From an uncultured Prevotellaceae bacterium (GTDB taxonomy: Bacteria; Bacteroidota; Bacteroidia; Bacteroidales; Bacteroidaceae): DNA of 64,000 nucleotides. The translations under genes and the position numbers were made by a program. Location: NCBI GenBank assembly GCA_902764705.1, contig CACWWZ010000018.1, positions 41,767 through 105,766 on the forward strand. Direction: 5' to 3'. Below, piece after piece: positions 49,225-57,583 of the stretch. The notes beneath the pieces were generated by a model. It saw only the letters and a list, made by a program, of their open reading frames with translations. It was not told where the DNA came from and did not search any database. Every line of letters begins with the position of its first letter. The first letter of the stretch is position 1.

Positions 49225-51840
49225 CTAAAAAGCTTCTATCTCAAAATGTACTTCCGCATGCTCAACCATTGTAGGTAGCATACAGGTAATGGTGCGCGAC
49301 TCGCCAGGGGCCAGCGTCACATAGTTGTCGGACCAGTAGGCAGGACACACCAGAATTCCCTTCGCATCCTTGACTATCAGGCGCTGGAAGAAGGCGACCG
49401 TCGACGAGGGATTGGTGAGCGTCAATTCGAAACATTGACCCTTGCACTTAGGACATTGGCCTTTGTTTTCACAGGTCATAGGTTTCGTGGTCACCTGGCA
49501 GGCGACGCGAGGCAGACTATTGAGCGCACGATAGGAAGCATAGCGGGTAATGGGCGTCGTGACCCAATTGGTCTTTTCCCAGTCGTAAACATCGCGTCCA
49601 GCAGGCAGGAAGTAGTCGTTGACGGCTATTTCGGCACCAGCGGTGTCTGAGGCCTTCAGGAACAGAAAGGCATCAGAGGTAGCAGAAACGTCGAAAGCCT
49701 TTACTACCGCACCGGGCTCCAGTGTCAGTGTCCGCTGGTCTTGTTGATCTAACGTTCCTGCAATCAGTCGCATAGCCGCATTCAAGGTGACGGGCTCCAG
49801 CGTCTCGTTGACGGCAAAGACAGCACGTCGCTGGTAGTCGTAGATGAGCTGAACGGGCTGATTGCCACGCTTCACGGCATAATAGGCGGCATTGGGTTGC
49901 AGATAATAATCATAAAGCTGCCAGTAAACGCTGGGGCGAGCACTATTCAGCATCCACTGAATGATACCCGTTGCTACACCATGTTTTCTGACCTGATCAG
50001 CGTGTGGCTTTGCATTGACGCGGAATGCCTCGAACATCACCTTTGTACCCTCATAGCTGAGTAAGTCGGCGCGATGCAGATACTCGTCGATTGTCTTTGA
50101 ACTGCCGAAGCGGGCATTGATGACTTCCGTCAGTTTGGCCAGCGTGTTCATCTCGGAACTGGAGGCAGTACACAGAATATTCCAACGCTCGTCAACGGGC
50201 CACAGCGACTTGCTACGAAGCATCTTCTCCAACGACTCCCTGACGGGCAACTGGGCACCCACGCCCGTTTCGGTGTTGAAACCAAAGGCACCGCCCGGAG
50301 CCTGCGGGTCGTACCAGTAGGGAGGTGCTACGTAGTCGTAGGGGCCCTCCATCTTCGAGCCGGAAAGGCCTGAGATGGTGCTTTCCATCTGTTTAGCGGA
50401 GATGCCGACGGGACGGTCGTCGCAGGTGGTCAGGAACTGGCGATAGCACTGTTCCAAAGCAGGCACGGGCAAGCGGTCGCTACCCACAAACCAGGCAATA
50501 ATGCTGGGATGATGGCGTAGCCAGAGTACCTGATCGGCAAACGACTGAGCGATGAGTGCGATGTTCTCCTCGCTGGTAATGCCTCCATAATGCGGGTCAC
50601 AAGGAGCACCGAGATAATCCTCCCATTCCCAATGGCAACTCCAACCCGCCAAGAGCAGCAATCCCAACTCGTCGCAGAGGTCGTAGAGGCTCTGTGACGT
50701 TCCCCAGAAACCCTCCAGACGAACGGTATTCATATTCATGTCGCGTACATATTCCAACTGCTGGCGATTTCTTTCGGGTGTGTCGCGCAGATAAATGTCG
50801 TCTGTCCATCCTGCACCTCGCAACAGCACGTCGCGTCCGTTGAGCGTAAAGGTGCGATAGCCCTCTGGCGTCAGACGGCTCTTGATATCCCGAATGCCAA
50901 AACGCACATTCCCGGCATCGGTAACCACCCCACCCTGCTCGAATTCCATTCGCAGGTCATAGAGTTCCGGTTTTCCTAATGTATGACACCACCACAGACG
51001 CGGGTTTTCCACATGTGCATCAGCAGCCAGCGTCACCAGACGGCGCTCGTGAGGCTTCAGTGTGACAGGCGTCGACAGTTTCCGGCCATCAAACGTTCCA
51101 CGCAGCACGCCAGTAACGGGGTTGTCCGTCAGGTTCGTAACTTCGGCATCAATCGTCAGCCACGCCTCTTGCAGTGTCTCTGTGTTTACCCGAGAGCGAA
51201 CGGAAGAATGGCTGACGGAAACGTCGCCACAAGTTATTACCTTCACCTCGCGGAAAAGTCCCATGCTCTCGTCGGCGGGACGCGGATTCCAGTCGACAAA
51301 ACCGATGTTCGGTTCACCGGGCTGAGCACGAAACACCTCAATGGCCAGCACATTATTTTCGCGGACATAGGGCGTCACGTCGAACGTAAACTGACGATAC
51401 GTTCCTGCCACTTCATCCTTACCAGCCACCAGGTGACCATTCAACCAGATGTTGGCACGATAACAGATACCATCGAAGGAAAGCAACACATGAGGCTTCA
51501 AACTTTCAACTTTCAACTTTAAACTTTCAACTTTAAAAGTGGTGCGGTACCACCAACTGACGTCAAAACGTTTTTTGTCGATACGCTGATAGTCTTCAGC
51601 TGTCAGCGCCTCAGGTTCCACACCGTCAGCAGTCAATACACCCATGATGGTGGAAGGCACGGTAGCCTCATACCACCCGGGAATATTCGCTGTAGGCGTG
51701 GAAAGGACATCGCCCGCCACTGACACTTTCGCTGACGATTGTACTTGCCAGCCTTTCGACAATGTCAGCGTTTCTGCACGAGCCGCTAAGGCCACTATCA
51801 CAGCTATAGCCGTCATAATTATTTGTTGATTCTTCATCAT
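49225..51840 (-). CDS. Secreted GH2 enzyme, exo-beta-D-glucosaminidase/beta-mannosidase-like
   Basis: 871 residues from the Met at 51840 (MMKNQQIIMTAIAVIVALAA, signal peptide). GH2 sugar-binding and immunoglobulin-like domains (~25-320) and catalytic barrel (~325-640). The acid/base position reads 'WFVGSDRLP' with Asp455, as in CsxA-type exo-glucosaminidases (where Asp replaces Glu), and the nucleophile is Glu524 in 'FNTETG'. A repeat-derived peptide 'KVESLKLKVESLK' interrupts the sugar-binding domain at ~103-115, and the C-terminal domain has an odd Cys cluster ('CENKGQCPKCKGQC'). First gene of the GH2-PIG-L-GH20 set, suggesting degradation of (de)acetylated amino-sugar oligosaccharides. Confidence 0.88.
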   Translation of the reverse strand: MMKNQQIIMTAIAVIVALAARAETLTLSKGWQVQSSAKVSVAGDVLSTPTANIPGWYEATVPSTIMGVLTADGVEPEALTAEDYQRIDKKRFDVSWWYRTTFKVESLKLKVESLKPHVLLSFDGICYRANIWLNGHLVAGKDEVAGTYRQFTFDVTPYVRENNVLAIEVFRAQPGEPNIGFVDWNPRPADESMGLFREVKVITCGDVSVSHSSVRSRVNTETLQEAWLTIDAEVTNLTDNPVTGVLRGTFDGRKLSTPVTLKPHERRLVTLAADAHVENPRLWWCHTLGKPELYDLRMEFEQGGVVTDAGNVRFGIRDIKSRLTPEGYRTFTLNGRDVLLRGAGWTDDIYLRDTPERNRQQLEYVRDMNMNTVRLEGFWGTSQSLYDLCDELGLLLLAGWSCHWEWEDYLGAPCDPHYGGITSEENIALIAQSFADQVLWLRHHPSIIAWFVGSDRLPVPALEQCYRQFLTTCDDRPVGISAKQMESTISGLSGSKMEGPYDYVAPPYWYDPQAPGGAFGFNTETGVGAQLPVRESLEKMLRSKSLWPVDERWNILCTASSSEMNTLAKLTEVINARFGSSKTIDEYLHRADLLSYEGTKVMFEAFRVNAKPHADQVRKHGVATGIIQWMLNSARPSVYWQLYDYYLQPNAAYYAVKRGNQPVQLIYDYQRRAVFAVNETLEPVTLNAAMRLIAGTLDQQDQRTLTLEPGAVVKAFDVSATSDAFLFLKASDTAGAEIAVNDYFLPAGRDVYDWEKTNWVTTPITRYASYRALNSLPRVACQVTTKPMTCENKGQCPKCKGQCFELTLTNPSSTVAFFQRLIVKDAKGILVCPAYWSDNYVTLAPGESRTITCMLPTMVEHAEVHFEIEAF
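51496..51540. repeat. CTTTCAA/CTTTAAA repeat inside the GH2 gene
   Basis: Six short words in tandem, in frame, encoding 'KVESLKLKVESLK'. Same family as the GH53 insertion at 9504-9533. Confidence 0.85.
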
Positions 51841-51860
51841 TATGATAAAAACAGGGAAAA

Positions 51861-51888
51861 AATCCCGATAGTTTCTCCTACCGGGATT
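51861..51888 (-). terminator. Terminator of the aquaporin gene
   Basis: Arms 51861-51871 and 51878-51888 pair at ten of eleven positions with a six-base loop; on the minus strand the hairpin is followed by a run of T. It separates the aquaporin gene from GH2. Confidence 0.8.
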
Positions 51889-51913
51889 GTCAGATAAGGT
51901 TATAATGATAGAA

Positions 51914-52591
51914 TTATTTCTCAGCAGGCTCGATGAGCTTCCAGATTCCAGCAGCCAACGCACCACCTACGAACGGGCCAACGATGAAGATCCAGAGGTT
52001 AGCCAAAGCGGTACCACCCTGGAAGATGGCAGGAGCCAGCGAACGGGCGGGGTTGACAGAAGTTCCTGTATAACGGATGCAGACGAGGTGAACCAGAACA
52101 AGGCTCAGACCAATGGCCAGACCTGCGAAGTTGTTGGTGGCACCGTTCGTCTTGGCAGTAGCGCCGAGCACGACAAGCACGAAGACACAGGTGAAGATAA
52201 TCTCAGCCAGCAAGCCACCCAACACACTGACATTAGCCTGCAGGTCGTTGGCTCCCGTTCCCTCCATACCTGGTACATTAGCTACCAACACTGCGAGCAG
52301 TGCAGAACCAATGAAGGCACCAATGCACTGGAACAAGATATACATGCAGCCATCCTTGACATCCATACGTCCGGAAAGAATGCAGCCCAGCGTGATAGCG
52401 GGATTGATGTGGCAACCGGAAATGCCGCCAATCGTATAAGCCATAGCAACCACTGCCAAGCCAAAGGCAAAAGCAGTACCCACCACAGCGGGAATGTTGT
52501 TTACAGGATCACAACCCAGACTTACGGCCACGCCGCAGCCCATCAGTACGAGCACCATCGTGCCCACCATTTCTGCTAAATACTTTTTCAT
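51914..52591 (-). CDS. aqpZ: Aquaporin Z-type water channel
   Basis: 225 residues, six membrane helices and both pore motifs: 'GCHINPAITLG' (~63-73) and 'SVNPARSLAP' (~183-192). The 'GCHINPA' context and the Arg after the second NPA match AqpZ rather than GlpF. It passes water across the inner membrane. Followed by a clear terminator; the MerR-type gene lies 48 bases upstream on the same strand. Confidence 0.94.
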   Translation of the reverse strand: MKKYLAEMVGTMVLVLMGCGVAVSLGCDPVNNIPAVVGTAFAFGLAVVAMAYTIGGISGCHINPAITLGCILSGRMDVKDGCMYILFQCIGAFIGSALLAVLVANVPGMEGTGANDLQANVSVLGGLLAEIIFTCVFVLVVLGATAKTNGATNNFAGLAIGLSLVLVHLVCIRYTGTSVNPARSLAPAIFQGGTALANLWIFIVGPFVGGALAAGIWKLIEPAEK

Positions 52592-52639
52592 AATGTTTAG
52601 GTTTTAATAAATGATTAACGTTGGATTTTCGTTTTTGTA

Positions 52640-52990
52640 TTAGGTAAGATAGTCCATCTGCTTCTTCAGGGCCTGAAGTTCCGTACGGACGTCAATCAGC
52701 CTCGACAACACCTCAGCCTTACGGTCAGCGCCATCGCGGTTGGCATTGATGATTTTCTTCGCTGCTGCCAACTTGAAACCACGCACTTTCACCAGGTTAT
52801 GGATGAGGCGAATCTGCTCGATGTCCTTTTCCTGATACTGGCGTATCTTGGCAGGCCCGGAGTTCTTCGGTTTCAAATAAGGAAACTCTTGTTCCCAGTA
52901 GCGCAACGTACTCTCATTGAGGCCAAACATCTCTGCGACCTCGCGAATGCTGTAGTACAACTTCAAATTCTTGTTGAGATTCAGTGCCAT
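52640..52990 (-). CDS. MerR-family transcriptional regulator
   Basis: 116 residues: MerR helix-turn-helix at ~12-80 ('YYSIREVAEMFGLNESTLRYWEQEFPYLKP', 'RQYQEKDIEQIRLIHNLV') and a short coiled C-terminus without metal-binding Cys. This matches the small MerR-like regulators common in Bacteroidetes; the ligand is unknown. Own promoter at 53008-53015; aqpZ follows and may be co-transcribed. Confidence 0.88.
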   Translation of the reverse strand: MALNLNKNLKLYYSIREVAEMFGLNESTLRYWEQEFPYLKPKNSGPAKIRQYQEKDIEQIRLIHNLVKVRGFKLAAAKKIINANRDGADRKAEVLSRLIDVRTELQALKKQMDYLT

Positions 52991-53007
52991 AACTATCTAA
53001 TTTTCCG

Positions 53008-53015
53008 CAAAGATA
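53008..53015 (-). promoter_or_regulatory. -7 promoter box of the MerR-type gene
   Basis: TATCTTTG on the minus strand, 17 bases upstream of the ATG at 52990. Confidence 0.7.
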
Positions 53016-53103
53016 CGAAAATATCATCAAACGACAAAAGAAAATTCAATTTTTCTTCCAACTTCTTTTATCTTCCTCTATCTTCTTTAACTCCTCAACT
53101 TCT

Positions 53104-55236
53104 TCAATATGCCACCACATCCCACAGGTCACGAATACGCTGTTCGGGGTCCCAACGGTCCTTAAACGTCCAGCGGGCAGTGATTTCGTGGAACTCCGGC
53201 TTACCGGGTGCCTCTTTCAGGTTGTCGTTAAGCCACCCGCTGTGTCCTCCATCGCGGCGACAGCCGTAATAATAGATGCGTGGTCCCCAAGGGCACGGGT
53301 CGAGTTTCTTGCCTTGCAAGGCCATCTCCTCAGCGGTGCGCCCCTTGTAGGCGTGTTCGATATTTTTATCCAGAATCTGATTCGTCATCTGACAGTTGAT
53401 AATGTAGAACTGTGAATCGTGATGGTAGCGTCCCAATTCCGTCGGACACATCGCGTCGAACTTGGAATTGGTGATAACCAGTTTCTGGTCCTTGTCTCCA
53501 CGTCCGTCGTGCCAAATGAGTGCATGGCCGTCGCCAATCAACTGACAGCGAGTGGCATAGCACCAGCCTCGCGGACACAGGAAATCGACACCCAGACAAC
53601 GCAACTGCAGATCGGCATGGTAGTACATACCTCCCTCCGGAGCCCACAGCGACAAGGCATCGTTGCCGTCAGCCCAGATATTGCTATTTATTATTATGGT
53701 ACGCGTTGCGCGCCCGTAGACCGCCATCTGGTGCGTTGTGTTGCCGGGCTCTACCGTTGTGCCATAACTGTTGTAGATGGTCAAGCCGCTGATTACACAG
53801 TCGTCGGCGCCTTCTTGCAGAATGACAACTCCATGGTGGACGGGGTTTCCGCGATATTCTTTCACCTGTTTCGTTGGTTCTGTCTCTGCCAGCGTAATGA
53901 TGGTGCTGTCGCGCTGTTCACCCACCAGCACCATGTTCGGGCGGTCGATAATGACTTTCTGACGATAAGTGCCCTTCCTGATAAAGATTTTGAAAGGCTT
54001 TTCAGGATGCTCTGGGGCTTTCTCAATAGCCGACTGGATACTCTCACCCGGACGGACCACCACATCGAAGTCAGTCAGATGCTTCTCCGGCTGACGGAAC
54101 ATCTGTATTAATCCGTTCTCGTTGGCACCCTTCGTCGTCAGACTGACGACAACCTTGTGCGTCGGATCGTTTGCTTCAGCCCATTTCTCATATAACGGAT
54201 AAAGCTCGGCAGGACGATTACCAAACCACGCATAGCCGTTGCGACGCTCGTGGCCGATATCCTCCAGACGTCGACGAGGCAATCCGTCACGGTCGCACAC
54301 ATACGGCTCGCAGTATTTCAGGTCATAATAGCGCGCCCACAGCGGTTCGGCATTGGGATCTTCCACCAGTCGTGTCTCACTCTCAGGACTGGCCCACATG
54401 CCCGAACGTACCACCTTCAAACCAGTCAGCTTGTATTTGTCGAACCACGCCATAGCGGCATGAACGGACGCTTTCACACGCTCGTCAGGATGGGGCAACT
54501 GCATGAGTAATTTGACGATGCTGGCACTCTCCATCGAACAGTACGACGGCAATTCATAGGCACGGGCTGGAGCCGGGGCCAGCGTCTCGCGGTCGTGTTG
54601 CTGACACCATACAGTGAGCGCCCCGTCGGTATTGCGCATCTGGGTGGCCAGCATACACTCCACGCCCTTGTCGAAAGCCTGCTGACAGCGTTTGCGCAAG
54701 GCATCGTCAGCAAGTCCCTCGTAAGGTTTCTGCTGCAGGGCAACTGCACGCAACAACTTCATGGTGTTCACCATGGCATCGTCGTTGTAGGTGATATGAA
54801 TCTGATAGCCGTGCATCTCGGGCCAGAACTGCGGCCACCCGCCATTGGCATATTGTCCGCTGAGCAGATACTCGACACCACGAAGGCAGCCCTCCTTATA
54901 GCGGTCGTCCTTCGTGCCCTGATACAAACGGGCCAGAAAGAAAATCTGCTGCGAGGTGGCACTATTGTCCGTCGTCGAATCGTCGCGACGCTCTTTGTCC
55001 TTCAGCACCTGCGTACGCTGCTCGTCACTCAGCGGTGTCGCCATATTGATGTTCTTGGGCCAGCCGCCCGTCACGCGCTGGTAAAGCAGCACCTGGTCAC
55101 CAATACGACGTGCTTCCTCCGTCTGGAAGAAAGCATCACTCTGATGGTTGGGAAGATTCCTGCCTGCCCAGCGGCCCTGAGCCGAAAGGGCCAGGGTCGT
55201 CAGGGTCATCAGCATTGTTATTAGTAGTCTAGTCAT
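53104..55236 (-). CDS. Secreted pectate lyase (PL10) - pectin methylesterase (CE8) fusion
   Basis: 710 residues from the Met at 55236 (MTRLLITMLMTLTTLALSAQG, signal peptide); upstream in-frame ATGs run into the lpxA region. The N-terminal half (~20-350) is a PL10 pectate lyase ('VTGGWPKNINMATPL', 'NGGWPQFWPEMHGYQIHITYNDDAMV', 'ARAYELPSYC'). The C-terminal half (~380-700) is a CE8 pectinesterase beta-helix ('VVVRPGESIQSAIEKAP', 'HHGVVILQEGADDCVISGLTI', 'MYYHADLQLRCLGVDFLC'). One secreted protein thus couples removal of methyl esters with eliminative cleavage of homogalacturonan. Confidence 0.9.
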   Translation of the reverse strand: MTRLLITMLMTLTTLALSAQGRWAGRNLPNHQSDAFFQTEEARRIGDQVLLYQRVTGGWPKNINMATPLSDEQRTQVLKDKERRDDSTTDNSATSQQIFFLARLYQGTKDDRYKEGCLRGVEYLLSGQYANGGWPQFWPEMHGYQIHITYNDDAMVNTMKLLRAVALQQKPYEGLADDALRKRCQQAFDKGVECMLATQMRNTDGALTVWCQQHDRETLAPAPARAYELPSYCSMESASIVKLLMQLPHPDERVKASVHAAMAWFDKYKLTGLKVVRSGMWASPESETRLVEDPNAEPLWARYYDLKYCEPYVCDRDGLPRRRLEDIGHERRNGYAWFGNRPAELYPLYEKWAEANDPTHKVVVSLTTKGANENGLIQMFRQPEKHLTDFDVVVRPGESIQSAIEKAPEHPEKPFKIFIRKGTYRQKVIIDRPNMVLVGEQRDSTIITLAETEPTKQVKEYRGNPVHHGVVILQEGADDCVISGLTIYNSYGTTVEPGNTTHQMAVYGRATRTIIINSNIWADGNDALSLWAPEGGMYYHADLQLRCLGVDFLCPRGWCYATRCQLIGDGHALIWHDGRGDKDQKLVITNSKFDAMCPTELGRYHHDSQFYIINCQMTNQILDKNIEHAYKGRTAEEMALQGKKLDPCPWGPRIYYYGCRRDGGHSGWLNDNLKEAPGKPEFHEITARWTFKDRWDPEQRIRDLWDVVAY

Positions 55237-55240
55237 AAGT

Positions 55241-55272
55241 AGTTTTGTTTGTTTTGTTGTTTTGTTTGTTTT
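55241..55272. repeat. TTTTGTTTG repeat upstream of the PL10-CE8 gene
   Basis: Tandem TTTGTTTTG words cover the 34-base gap between the lpxA stop and the PL10-CE8 start. Confidence 0.7.
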
Positions 55273-56050
55273 ATATCTTTGTGATAATGCCCGTCTTCGA
55301 GGCTCGAAGGAACTCGATGATATGCCGGATGAACGGACCGTCGGGAACCTGCTCTTCAATCTGGTTCACCGCATCAAAGAGGGCCGTCTTACCATGAAAT
55401 ACCAGACGGTAGGCATTAGCAATATGCTTCAGCATCTTCTCGTCGACGCCACGCTGACGGGCCACCTGCATGTTTACACCACCAAATTGCACGTCGTTGG
55501 TACAGATGATATAGGGAGGTACGTCCTTCGAGAAGGTTGTACCGGCCTGAATCATCGCTCCCTGTCCTACGCGTGTCTTGGCATTCTCAATGACCGACGA
55601 CGAGAAGATGACATAATCTTCAATCTCACAATCACCGGCAATCTTCGTTCCGTAGCCAAACACATTGCGGTTGCCCACCTTCGTGTCGTGCGAGATATGA
55701 GCACCTTCCATCAACACGTTTTCGTTGCCAAGAACGGTCTGCCCGCCTGTATGGGTAGCGCGGTTGATGACCACATTCTCGCGGATGATGTTGCCGTCGC
55801 CGATGATACACTCCGACTTCTCGCCCCGGAATTCAAAGTCCTGAGGCAGGGCACCGATAACAGCGCCCTGATGGACCTTGTTCTTCTTTCCCATGCGCGT
55901 ACCATTCATAATACTTACAAAGGGAAAGAGGATGCAACCATCACCAATCTCCACGTCGTCCTCGATATAGACGAAGGGGAATATCTTACAATTATCGCCG
56001 ATTTTCGCCTTTGGACTGATCTCGGCCTTTGGGGATATTTCGCTTGCCAT
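55271..56050 (-). CDS. lpxA: UDP-N-acetylglucosamine O-acyltransferase
   Basis: 259 residues, mostly left-handed beta-helix hexapeptide repeats (~1-190) and a helical C-terminus. Catalytic His in 'NVLMEGAHISHDTKVGN' (~His120 region) and 'HQGAVIGALPQDFEF'. It carries out the first step of lipid A synthesis in the cytosol. Transcribed with the RND genes upstream, from which it is separated by a CTTTTTAC-type repeat (56051-56090). Confidence 0.94.
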   Translation of the reverse strand: MASEISPKAEISPKAKIGDNCKIFPFVYIEDDVEIGDGCILFPFVSIMNGTRMGKKNKVHQGAVIGALPQDFEFRGEKSECIIGDGNIIRENVVINRATHTGGQTVLGNENVLMEGAHISHDTKVGNRNVFGYGTKIAGDCEIEDYVIFSSSVIENAKTRVGQGAMIQAGTTFSKDVPPYIICTNDVQFGGVNMQVARQRGVDEKMLKHIANAYRLVFHGKTALFDAVNQIEEQVPDGPFIRHIIEFLRASKTGIITKI

Positions 56051-56090
56051 TTTTTACCTTTTTACGTTTTTACCTTTTTACCTTTACTTT
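56051..56090. repeat. TTTTTACC repeat between lpxA and the efflux gene
   Basis: Four tandem TTTTTACC/TTTTTACG words in the gap; similar words recur at 63811-63850. Confidence 0.75.
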
Positions 56091-57529
56091 CCTCCACCTC
56101 CAAGGGCCGTATACAACGACACCACTGCCTGCATCTTCTGGAAGTCGTCGGTAACCTTGTTGATCTGCGACGAAAGCAGCTGGGTTTGTGCTGTAAGCAC
56201 CTCCAGATAGGTAGAGCCCTTGCTCTGATAGAGGGCACGAGTGTCTTCTACGTTCTTGGTGAGCACCTCAATACGCTGGGCCTCGAGTTTCGAGTTCGCA
56301 TCGTACATATTGTAGTTGACAAGTGCATTCGACACCTCATTGCCTGCAGAGAATACCGTATTCTGCCACGAGTTGAAAGCCTGCTCGTACTGCAGCTTCG
56401 ACACCTTCAGGTTGGCCGTCAGAGCGCCACGGGCAAAGATGGGCTGTGTGAGACTCGCAAACAAGTTGGTCATCCACTTGCCGGGGTTAAATGCTCCGCT
56501 GCCATTGGTAAAGGCTCCCGTAGCACCGATGGTGATGGTGGGATAGAACTGCGAGCGGGCCGTCTGCACATCGTGGAAGCACGATGCCAGTTTCATCTCG
56601 GCATTGTGCACGTCAGGACGGTTCTTCAGCAGGTCAACACCGACACCCGTAGAGAACTCACTGGGCAGCTGCTGCTGAGCCAGCGTCGTACGGGGAATCT
56701 GCTGTCCGGCCTGTCCGATGAGCAGCGAAAGGGCATTCTCCGTAGAACGAATCTGACGACGCATGTCGTTAGCCTGTGTCAGAATCGACAGATAGGAAGC
56801 CTCAGCACTCTGTACACTGGTCGAGCGCATACGACCAAGCTGGTACTGCAACTTCATCATGTCCCACGTCTCTTTGGCCATTTCCGACATCTCCGTCACG
56901 ATGCGCAACTGTTCGTCGAGCATCAGCAACGTGTAGTAGGCATTGGCAATACCACTCACCACCTGGGCGCGAACAGCCATCTGGTAGTCCTTGTAACCAA
57001 GCAGTTTCATCTGCGTCGAACGCTTCTGCGACAGGATATTGCCGAAGAGGTCCAGTGTCCACGAAGCCGTCAGGGGTATCGCGTAGCTCTTGGTGGTTGA
57101 CGACGGGTCGGTATATATCGTCTGGATACTTCCCATCGACTGCTGACTGCCCAACGTGATGGCAGGCAGGAAGGCCAGTTTGGCAGCCTTCAGCATCGTC
57201 TCATACATCTGTACGGTGAGGGCTGCATTCTGCAGGTTGGCATTCTTCTGCAAACCCTGTTCGATAAGCGCCTGCAACTGGGGATCAGTGAACACAGCGC
57301 GCCAAGGCAGGTTACCGAACGATGCAGTATCCTGCACAGCCAACGTGTCCACATCGCTCACTGCGTCACGAATCAGTCCTGTGGTCTCCACGTCAGGACG
57401 CTCGTACTTATTATATACACCGCAACTGCTAAGGCAGAGGAGCAGAAAGCCTACCCCAACCCCTCCCCAAGGGAGGGGCTTATGATTTGTCAATCTTTGA
57501 ATTATTGTCTTCATTTTATTTAATTTCAT
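56084..57529 (-). CDS. Outer-membrane efflux lipoprotein, NodT/OprM family
   Basis: 481 residues (alternative start Met6, 57514). Lipoprotein signal ending in lipobox LSSC (~residue 36), then two outer-membrane-efflux-protein repeats ('VETTGLIRDAVSDVD', 'DLLKNRPDVHNAEMKLASCFHDVQTARSQFYPTI'). It is the outer-membrane channel of the RND pump encoded upstream, starting 54 bases after the pump gene. The signal peptide contains 'PLPWGGVGVGF', encoded by a GC-rich palindromic repeat (57451-57481) that has an inverted relative at 57554-57582. Confidence 0.9.
   Translation of the reverse strand: MKLNKMKTIIQRLTNHKPLPWGGVGVGFLLLCLSSCGVYNKYERPDVETTGLIRDAVSDVDTLAVQDTASFGNLPWRAVFTDPQLQALIEQGLQKNANLQNAALTVQMYETMLKAAKLAFLPAITLGSQQSMGSIQTIYTDPSSTTKSYAIPLTASWTLDLFGNILSQKRSTQMKLLGYKDYQMAVRAQVVSGIANAYYTLLMLDEQLRIVTEMSEMAKETWDMMKLQYQLGRMRSTSVQSAEASYLSILTQANDMRRQIRSTENALSLLIGQAGQQIPRTTLAQQQLPSEFSTGVGVDLLKNRPDVHNAEMKLASCFHDVQTARSQFYPTITIGATGAFTNGSGAFNPGKWMTNLFASLTQPIFARGALTANLKVSKLQYEQAFNSWQNTVFSAGNEVSNALVNYNMYDANSKLEAQRIEVLTKNVEDTRALYQSKGSTYLEVLTAQTQLLSSQINKVTDDFQKMQAVVSLYTALGGGGK
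57451..57481. repeat. GC-rich palindromic repeat inside the efflux lipoprotein signal peptide
   Basis: CCCTCCCTTGGGGAGGGG core on the minus strand, encoding 'PLPWGGVGVG'. It matches, in inverted orientation, the copy at 57554-57582. Confidence 0.8.
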
Positions 57530-57553
57530 AATTGCTTCGTCATTTTCAACATT

Positions 57554-57582
57554 CCTCCCTTTGGGAGGGCTTGGATGGGCTT
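57554..57582. repeat. GC-rich palindromic repeat, intergenic copy
   Basis: CCTCCCTTTGGGAGGGCTTG core on the plus strand, between the RND pump and outer-membrane genes; same element as 57451-57481 in the opposite orientation. Confidence 0.8.
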
Positions 57583-57583
57583 T

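Noticed and set aside
55262-57100. A 612-codon open frame opposite lpxA and the efflux lipoprotein
   Set aside because: It spans two genuine genes and their gap, and its translation is Leu/Arg/His-rich without motifs.
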